Part shown: positions 57,837-64,000 of the stretch, one piece after another
Layout: every line of letters begins with the position of its first letter
Numbering within the stretch: the stretch's first letter is position 1
Source of the DNA: Terfezia claveryi
Taxonomy: Eukaryota > Ascomycota > Pezizomycetes > Pezizales > Pezizaceae
Direction: 5' to 3'
Assembly: GCA_015179025.1 (NCBI GenBank)
Contig: WHUX01000103.1
Span: 62,001-126,000, forward strand
DNA: 64,000 nt
The notes under the pieces: generated by a model
Told to the model about the DNA's origin: nothing
The model's input: the letters and a program-made list of their open reading frames with translations, nothing else
The model's database searches: none
Program-made: the position numbers and the translations under genes

Positions 57837-58416
57837 TACCGGGAAAACTGGTGAATAAAGGCCCATGTCGATTTCTAAGACATTTGCAGCCACTTGCACA
57901 ACTTGTGGCAACAACGTCGATATGATACCTGTATGTAGATAGGGGAAACAGATACCGGTTAGATATGTACTTGATCGGATTAATGTTCAATCCTTCATCA
58001 ATATTAATGTCAGTATCTACAGCTACAAGCTCTGGAAGAAAAGTTAGAAGAAACTGATGAAAGTGTTGGTTATTGTATTCTTACAACACATGCAGTTGGG
58101 GAAGCATGGTTTTGGTTACATACAGAAAAGAAAGAAAGTATTATTAAGTCTTTCAAGCAGGCAGGTATCTCAATATCTCCTGATGGGACTGAAGATGCAA
58201 AGCTTTATATTCGTGGCTTACCAGATGTAACAGTTGGGCCATGGCAAATGGAAGTTACGTTGGATTCTGATGAAGAGGTTGTATATACAATAGGGGACAG
58301 TATGGAAGATACCATGCCGAGATCCCTGTTCAATCACCAGATTTACATAGAATTAGCGTTAGTGCACTCTGTAATTAGAAACCGACATGGGCCTTTATTC
58401 ACCAGTTTTCCCGGTA
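57837..58416 (+). mobile_element. TA-flanked inverted-repeat element carrying a coding fragment
   Basis: The element 57839-58414 has ends CCGGGAAAACTGGTGAATAA (40-base inverted repeats, one mismatch) flanked by TA at 57837-57838 and 58415-58416, as in Tc1/mariner-pogo types. Inside, an open frame at about 58014-58360 reads LEEKLEETDESVGYCIL, GEAWFWLHTEKKESIIKSFK and QAGISISPDGTED, then LYIRGLPDVTVGPWQ. The 'I..SF...GI....DGTED' pattern resembles the segment near the C-terminus of some transposases, but a captured host fragment is possible. There is no start, catalytic triad or complete protein. It is the parent-type of the 177-bp MITE at 45876. Confidence 0.78.
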
Positions 58417-58846
58417 ATGGGAGAGTGGCTTACCGCTTGTATACTATTACAATACACAAAAATCAAGAAATCAAACTTCATGTCAGCAAGTAACTCAGGA
58501 AATACTAGATCAATGTAATCTCGTCCTAGGTGTAGCGAATGATTCATATATATACCTACTGAGGAAAGGAAATTCAAATGTGCCAAGTAATGCTAGCCTT
58601 AGTCATATTCGTGACAAGATATAATGCATCCGTGGTGACCATAAACAGGAAGGGATGATGTTATTCCTGCGAGGACTCCGAATTATTGTCAAAGTCTTCA
58701 CAATCATTTGTCTTGTCCCATCCTCATCCTATCCTCCTTATACTTTCCTCTCTTCCCACTTGTTGATCCCCCTCGTCATTACATGGTCCCTTAAGGCTCT
58801 GCCACATCATGCGTTGGTATACCCATTTTTTTACCTCCGAATCATC

Positions 58847-58936
58847 ATCTTCTGCAGCTTTTTTTTTTTTTTTTTTTGAAATCTATACGCCTGTGGAGCC
58901 TAAGGCTATGAGGCGGCTCCGTATCTTCTGCAGCTT
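58847..58936 (-). mobile_element. 62-bp LINE tail with 14-bp target duplication
   Basis: ATCTTCTGCAGCTT at 58847-58860 and 58923-58936 flanks 62 bases: a T run followed by GAAATCTATACGCCTGTGGA and GCCTAAGGCTATGAGGCGG, the last 44 bases of the LINE 3' end seen at 18911 and 37946. A severely 5'-truncated retroposition product. Confidence 0.92.
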
Positions 58937-60810
58937 CATTGTAGTCCTGGATCGCTGGGAATAAGATAAGAGAAGGTACCTCTCTCAGATTCTGTGAACT
59001 TTTTTTATGCAGCCTCGAGACCATAAAAAGCTTTCAATTCTTCATAGATATTTTGTAGTTGGTAATTCATCATCGGAATTAGTTAGATTTGGACCTTTGA
59101 CTCTTCAGAGAATCGTGTAAAAGAGGTTATTTATGTATGCTCACATTGGGCCAGGGCAATGCTCTTACCGAACTTGCACGCCGGCAACCTTAATTTCTCC
59201 CTAGCTATCTATGGCCGGTCGATCTTCAGAGTCCTGTAGACTAGTGCAAGAGGTAGCTCGTATGATAAGTAGATAAATTGCTTACTAGGTCAATGTCAAA
59301 TCAGGCCTCTTCATCCATCTTGCGCAGTAGGACAATATCTCCCACCCGGGTATGTAATCTTGGCAATTGATTGGCCCTATATTACAGCTAGATCACTACC
59401 ACGGAGAAACCGTAAACCAGTATTATCCTGTTTCTTCAAATCACCTTTGGCAATTTTGAAGTCTAGAAGATCTTCATCCTCCGCTAATTATAAGTAGAAC
59501 TGCTTCTGCTTGTTTGAGAGCTTGTACATACCACTGGTACAAAATTTATACCTTCTTGTAAACAAACTTTACCTCCTAGTGTTTTTGGACAAGGTGTCTG
59601 AATTTCCCACGTTGAAATTTATCAGTTGATTTCTCATTGTCCTAACACTGCCAGTTAAGCTGGCGCGCTAGTGCTCTTCGATTCCTGCTTTGGCGACCCT
59701 GTTGATCTTTTTCGTCCGCAATATTTAGTTCTCCTGCGATGTAATTTCCTTCTACTGCATCGAAATTGAATTCCCAGACCTCAGGGAAAGCTTGCTTCCG
59801 AGGTAGCTGGCATGGAGCTTGTAGTTTTTCCACTTTTCGCATGGCCCCTGCTGTATCGTAACCACGATAGGATGCTCTACCTCGTCACAAGCTAAATACA
59901 AGCTAAATACAAGGAATTGAGTCACCCCCCAGAAAAAGGCAAGGGCCATTCGAGATTCAATGGGATGTCAAAAGAACTATGACACAGCACCGCAGTTGCG
60001 TGCTGTTTCTCAACTGTTTGCTATTCATCCCCTTTCACAGAAGGGCGAGCAACTGGAGGCTCTTCCGTATCGAGACAGGAGAGATATTAAGAGTCTATAA
60101 AGCATGGCTTGCAGGATGCATCATCAAGTAAGTATCGCGGAATTTCCAGGCCTCATTCGGGCCTTTCTGAGTCCTTTGTCTATAGTTCTTGAGAAATAAG
60201 AAACCTTGCCTCACCTCGGGGAATTTCTAATATTGGCTAAAAATATGGTGTGGGTAAATGTACATCATGAAGACTAAATTGGAAATGAACCCCTGTCTTT
60301 CCATACTAAGTTACCTGTAACAAGGCGACCTGATGCTATATTTCTCCACATCAACAAGGCTACACAACCACAAAAGCCTCAAGTGACACAGTGTAAGGGG
60401 GGATCACCTTACCTATAAAGGAAAGGCAACAGCAGGGATTTGTGGCTTGGACGACTTGCTTCTTATGGACGCAGAAAGGGGGCGTCATGTGAGTATTATT
60501 ATTAGATTTCTGTCAACAACTCCCGTGGTTGATTTCTTGTAGCAATATCCTCAGCGCGCAAACTCGTCAAACTACCTAATGTGGCCCGTACATGATTAAC
60601 CCATTCCTGCATTCGCTAACTTTGTACTGTGTCCTCCAGGTGAAGCTAGTCCATCGACTCTTGTATTGCATAAAGCTGCTGCTGCACCTGCTCACAATCC
60701 GCTCGTACCTGAATGACACTATCGGTCATACGCGCATTCCTCTTACTGCCTTCCTCTTCAACCCAAACGTTACCTATAGCCTTACAGAGGTCTCTCGATA
60801 CAAGCATACC
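58937..60810. other. Intergenic, no recognised gene
   Basis: No gene, RNA or repeat recognised on either strand. Short ORFs (for example 59642-59842 and 59752-59949, -) carry no motif. Confidence 0.4.
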
Positions 60811-60940
60811 GGATATAAGCATATATTGGTTACAAGCATACATTCGCCAGTCCCACATAGTAAATAAGCATATTTTGGATACAAGAATATTCTTATTTTT
60901 TTCGCTTAGTCACCATACATATGCTTGTGTCGGGAGAAGC
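60805..60940. repeat. TACAAGCATA repeat family, copy B (inverted)
   Basis: ACAAGCATACCGGATATAAG and TTGGTTACAAGCATAC precede CACATAGTAAATAAGCATAT, AAGAATATTCTTATTTT and CGCTTAGTCACCATACATAT, the reverse complement of the series at 24361-24435. Confidence 0.7.
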
Positions 60941-61251
60941 GCTAAACCACAAATAGGCACTTATCGATAAGAAATTACCCCGCAGAATTGCATCTCTTAA
61001 TGCGATAACAACTGAATCCTATGATCGAGGGTCGCTCAATCTTGAACGAATATTTTCGACTTAGAACGTCGATTACAATTTTCAATTTAATTGCTTGATT
61101 ATTTTAAGACTGAATACCCCTATTCGTACTTATTGACTTATGAGGAATTTCAAGAGATGCTATGGTTTCGGGATTTGGGGAATATTGGCATTGGGAAGGG
61201 AGTACCATTATAATCATTGTGGTGGACATAGACAAAACGGAAGTCAAAAAA

Positions 61252-61370
61252 ATCTACATCACCAGGGATTCCTACGTGGTCACCCACTGCAGTACTAGCC
61301 CGGCGATCTAAAGTTTCGATATGGCAGAGCGAACGGGATGCCTCTTGTTCTTCAGTCTATGGTCGTAGAT
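61252..61370 (-). rRNA. 5S ribosomal RNA (copy 1, possibly mutated)
   Basis: 119 bases on the minus strand starting ATCTACGACCATAGACTGAA and ending GTGATGTAGAT; the first and last six bases pair. Conserved blocks GAGGCATCCCG, CTAGTACTGCAGTGGGTGAC and GGAATCCC are present, and a T run (61245-61251) follows as pol III terminator. Relative to copy 2 it carries C-to-T/G-to-A type changes in the internal promoter region (CGAAACTTTAG for CTAAGCTTCAG), so it may be weakened or dead. Confidence 0.85.
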
Positions 61371-61524
61371 GTCAAATGATGATGCACTGTCGATTTTATG
61401 TCACCTATGCACTCTCAAATTAGCTTACTTGGTTTTGATATCGTCGAAAACCGCATAACAAACCGAGTAATCAGCATCCCGATGATGTATATACTGTAGC
61501 TAAGTGCTGTAAGAAAATAAAAAA

Positions 61525-61643
61525 ATCTACAACACCAGGGATTCCCGCATGGTCACCCACTGCAGTACTAGCCTGGCGATCTGAAGCTTAGATATGGCAG
61601 AGCGGACGGGATGCCTCGTTTTCTTCAGTCTATGGTCGTAGAT
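61525..61643 (-). rRNA. 5S ribosomal RNA (copy 2)
   Basis: 119 bases on the minus strand, ATCTACGACCATAGACTGAA...GAGGCATCCCGTCCGCTC...TAAGCTTCAG...TAGTACTGCAGTGGGTGACC...GGTGTTGTAGAT, with complementary ends, the internal promoter region intact and a T run downstream (61520-61524). It matches fungal 5S at the conserved positions (GACCATAG, CCCGTCCGCTC, TAGTA, GGGTGACCA, GAATCCC). Confidence 0.93.
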
Positions 61644-61763
61644 GTCAAATGATGATGCACTGTCGATTTTATGTCACCTGTTCACTGTCAAATTAGCTTA
61701 CTTGGTTATGGATCAGACCCAGTGATCTGATGATGTATAGTCTACATACTGACTGTGAAAACA

Positions 61764-62138
61764 ATGGCCTCTTCTTCCAAATCTTCGGTTGTCCAACAGC
61801 ATCAGGCATGGTCGGAGCTTGACCGGTTACACCTCAGGGTAGCGCCTGCGCATATTGAAGGATTACTCCCCTTTTCTCTTCAAGCTGAACCTACAGCCAA
61901 TATCAGGGACCTACAAGATGTTCTACAGCGTGAGGAGGAAAGTATTGAGACTCTAGAAATTCAATGCAGGCGTCTGCATGTTCAGCGCAGGATCACTGAC
62001 TTTCTGGTGCCTCCTCTCCTTGACATTCCCGCCTCAACACCTACTACTCTCGTTTGGATATTTCTTGTTATATGCTCTGCTTGGATTCATAAGCCTATTC
62101 CACAACATTTCCTAGCGCTAGTTAACTTCATTTTATAG
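61764..62138 (+). CDS. Small hypothetical protein, uncertain
   Basis: ATG 61764 opens MASSSKSSVVQQHQAWSELD; 124 codons. The middle (DVLQREEESIETLEIQCRRL) is a plausible amphipathic helix. The end is hydrophobic (TTLVWIFLVICSAW) and could be a tail anchor. No family recognised. It lies just beyond the 5S pair, divergent from it. It may be a remnant of a longer gene. Confidence 0.35.
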   Translation: MASSSKSSVVQQHQAWSELDRLHLRVAPAHIEGLLPFSLQAEPTANIRDLQDVLQREEESIETLEIQCRRLHVQRRITDFLVPPLLDIPASTPTTLVWIFLVICSAWIHKPIPQHFLALVNFIL

Positions 62139-62157
62139 TTACCTATTTCCTCTTCCT

Positions 62158-62235
62158 ATAAGCATATATTGGTTACAAGCATATATTGGTTACAAGCATA
62201 CTTCTCCCGGTCCGAACGATATGCTTGTATCGAGA
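62158..62235. repeat. TACAAGCATA repeat family, copy C with 19-bp tandem units
   Basis: TAAGCATATATTGGTTACAAGCATATATTGGTTACAAGCATAC then, after 20 bases, GATATGCTTGTATCG: tandem 17-19 base units followed by an inverted end. Confidence 0.7.
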
Positions 62236-63540
62236 ATCCTCTGTATACACCTCCATGCCACACTCCGCAAACATCATCATGTACATCTCCCATTGAACTG
62301 TAGTCAGCAATTTAACTTTAATATCAAGATGAAACCATGTGTCGGCATGGAAGTAAGTATTGCTTGTGGAAATTTGCAATGGCACCCCAAATATGCATCA
62401 AAACTAGGCACCTCCTTTCCTTTTGCAATGCGCTCCTCCACAGCATCGAGTTCACGGGCAAGAAGTTTCTGAATAGGGACTACATAGTAGCTGACCAATT
62501 ACCGTATACTGTTTTATACAAACAGCAAGCTTTCGATTTCGCATGATGTATGCCTGGGTTTATCCAGCTCAACATATATATCCTCCATATGATATTCCAT
62601 ATGAACTCATATGTCTCTAGATGTTCGTCCATACATGTACCTATATATAGCTTGTGTAATTCCCACTTCACTATGGATAATTAAGTCACATCTCAGCTGT
62701 TCCATACAAAGCTATCTATTGCTTTGCCCGCACTCGGCCGTTCATTCATTATTCGTATCTTCCTTCATTGGAATCACGGCTCTCGCTGCTCACCTATTCT
62801 CATACTATGTCTTTCAATATCGTCCGTCCACCCGAAATTCTTCATTTCCTGCCAGACCCTCTTTGCTATGTCCCATCCGCTTCCCTTTTCCACGTCCTCC
62901 GGTTTCTGATCTCCTTAAAATTCTGGATCCCTGAAGTCCCCTCTTTGCTACTGACTCAAGATGCTCGGAACGGCTGTATGTCCCTTTATTTTCTTCTAGA
63001 TGGAAACAGATTTATCATGACGATGTTGGGTTCATACTGTGTACCCCCTCGGATCTCCGCGCGCCCGCTACATAGGCTTGAATATAGACTACAATATACG
63101 TAGGTTGCATTACTTTGATGCGTTGCTTTGCCCCTGGTAATAGATCAACATATTAAAAACCTACTTCGTTGGAGGTAAAGAGGGGCTGCTTTATAATTTT
63201 TCATACTCTCCTTCGCCACCGCATATTCATCCTCCCTCTCCCTCCCATGTCTTATATATCTTTGGAGCAACAGGGTGGCCAGCATGGGCATGCTGCTTGT
63301 TCACGAAGGGGTTGGCTTGCCCGAACCCATATGATTTGTTGGGGGGCTGGCCTACAGAAGAATAGCTGCCTGCCCGGGTTTGTGTTTACCAGATGTGGGA
63401 ATTTTGCAGCGTGACTAGATGTGGTGTTGCCATATGAGGTATGCGACCATACCACTAGGTAGAGCATTGGCATGGAATATATGTAGGCGAGCTTTAGCAT
63501 AGCATTTAGATAGAAACGTTGGCATGCATGACACGGGGAA
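62236..63540. other. Intergenic, no recognised gene
   Basis: Contains a 111-codon plus-strand ORF (62768-63103; MSFNIVRPPEILHFLPDPLC after an internal Met) without a recognised family. Nothing else seen. Confidence 0.35.
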
Positions 63541-63544
63541 GCAG

Positions 63545-63925
63545 CTAGTACACCCACGGAACGACGGGCAAAATATCCCTACTTCCACCAGGACGCCCTT
63601 ATGGCCTTTCCCAGAAAAATACCCTCACAGCCTCTGCAAGACGACCTTTAAGGTTCAGCCTCTTGAAGAAACCTTCAACTAGGTCCACGACCACCTCTCT
63701 GTCCCCACCCTTCACCTTCCTCATCCACACCTTCCTGCCATCCGCCTGCCCCCATGAACGCCAACTCCTCCCGCTCCATTCAGCAGCGGAGCAAACCAGT
63801 GCAATATGCTTCCCTGTTTCCACCTGGTCGTATTCAGCACACGAGGGGTCTTCGAATTCATCCAGAATGTGCCTCCATGTGTTAGAATGCCGTTCATTCC
63901 GCGTGCTTCATACCTTGCTCGCACT
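63545..63925 (-). pseudogene. LINE ORF2 C-terminal relic
   Basis: On the minus strand: RYEARGMNGILTHGGTFW, then after a frame change DQVETGKHIALVCSAAEWSG and REVVVDLVEGFFKRLNL, followed by the 3' UTR start CCCGTCGTTCCGTGGGTGTA. It is related to the LINE at 18890-19707 over both protein and UTR but is truncated at both ends and frameshifted. Confidence 0.8.
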
Positions 63926-64000
63926 CATATCGTGGCTTCATGCTTTAGATGTACATTCATACATGTATATATATCTCGTTCATATTCCTACTTGTTTGAA

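Larger units (their letters stand above)
61245..61710 (-). repeat. Direct duplication of 5S gene plus upstream flank
   Basis: About 193 bases (61245-61437 and 61518-61710) are duplicated head to tail: the 5S gene plus 65 bases 5' of it (GTCAAATGATGATGCACTGT...). The flank is as well conserved as the genes, so this is a segmental copy rather than a retroposed RNA. Confidence 0.88.

Noticed and set aside
1..64000. CRISPR arrays, operons or prokaryotic attachment sites
   Set aside because: No regularly spaced identical repeats with unique spacers were seen, and the gene structures with introns are eukaryotic.

Overview
This window looks like nuclear DNA of a filamentous ascomycete (Pezizomycotina, possibly an early-diverging, repeat-rich group such as Pezizomycetes). 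The evidence is short 53-235 bp GT-AG introns, a Clr5-domain protein, ankyrin and STAND-type N-terminal domains, a fungal polytopic membrane protein family, dispersed 5S rRNA genes and many fungal-type transposons. The genus is an inference. Gene density is low: five intact or window-truncated protein genes with worked-out exon structures, a few broken genes, and a dense layer of mobile DNA.

Layout. 1-1409 (-): 5' exons of a fungal multi-pass membrane protein running off the left edge. 2249-5250: nested transposons (a Ty3/gypsy relic broken by a terminal-inverted-repeat element that itself carries a SINE scrap). 5.3-13.3 kb: mostly unrecognised, with a SINE, a 5S relic and a 71-bp tandem duplication. 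13353-16219 (+): four-exon Clr5-ankyrin protein. 18.9-19.7 kb: LINE insertion with a perfect 12-bp target-site duplication. 20.5-21.8 kb: another copy of the inverted-repeat element. 25.6-28.2 kb: a 1.5-kb long inverted repeat beside a decayed subtilisin-like protease that is split by a small palindromic transposon. 28941-30888 (-): four-exon coiled-coil protein of unknown function. 31.4-33.9 kb: a Tc1/mariner-type and a Harbinger-type deletion derivative. 34799-36899 (+): intact seven-exon Hsp70-like ATPase, followed by an intact tRNA-derived SINE (37216-37517). 37.9-39.4 kb: LINE relics. 39.7-50.2 kb: an expanded family sharing one fungal STAND-type N-terminal domain, made of a broken ankyrin paralogue, an isolated N-terminal fragment and an intact 869-residue gene with about 18 near-identical ankyrin repeats. 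50.8-51.5 kb: copia gag relic. 54.0-54.9 kb (-): broken acetate-transporter-family gene. 55.9-58.4 kb: chromodomain relic and two more inverted-repeat elements. 61.2-61.7 kb (-): two tandem 5S rRNA genes. 63.5-63.9 kb: LINE C-terminal relic.

How it fits together. The genes do not form a pathway. The Clr5-ankyrin gene, the Hsp70-like gene and the duplicated STAND-N/ankyrin family are all of kinds that expand in filamentous fungi and are associated with recognition or non-self responses, so this could be an accessory, fast-evolving recognition region. That is inference. The transposon record is unusually readable: several retroposon insertions keep exact 12-14 bp target-site duplications, implying fairly recent LINE-driven retroposition, and several DNA elements keep near-perfect inverted repeats flanked by TA or a 3-bp duplication.
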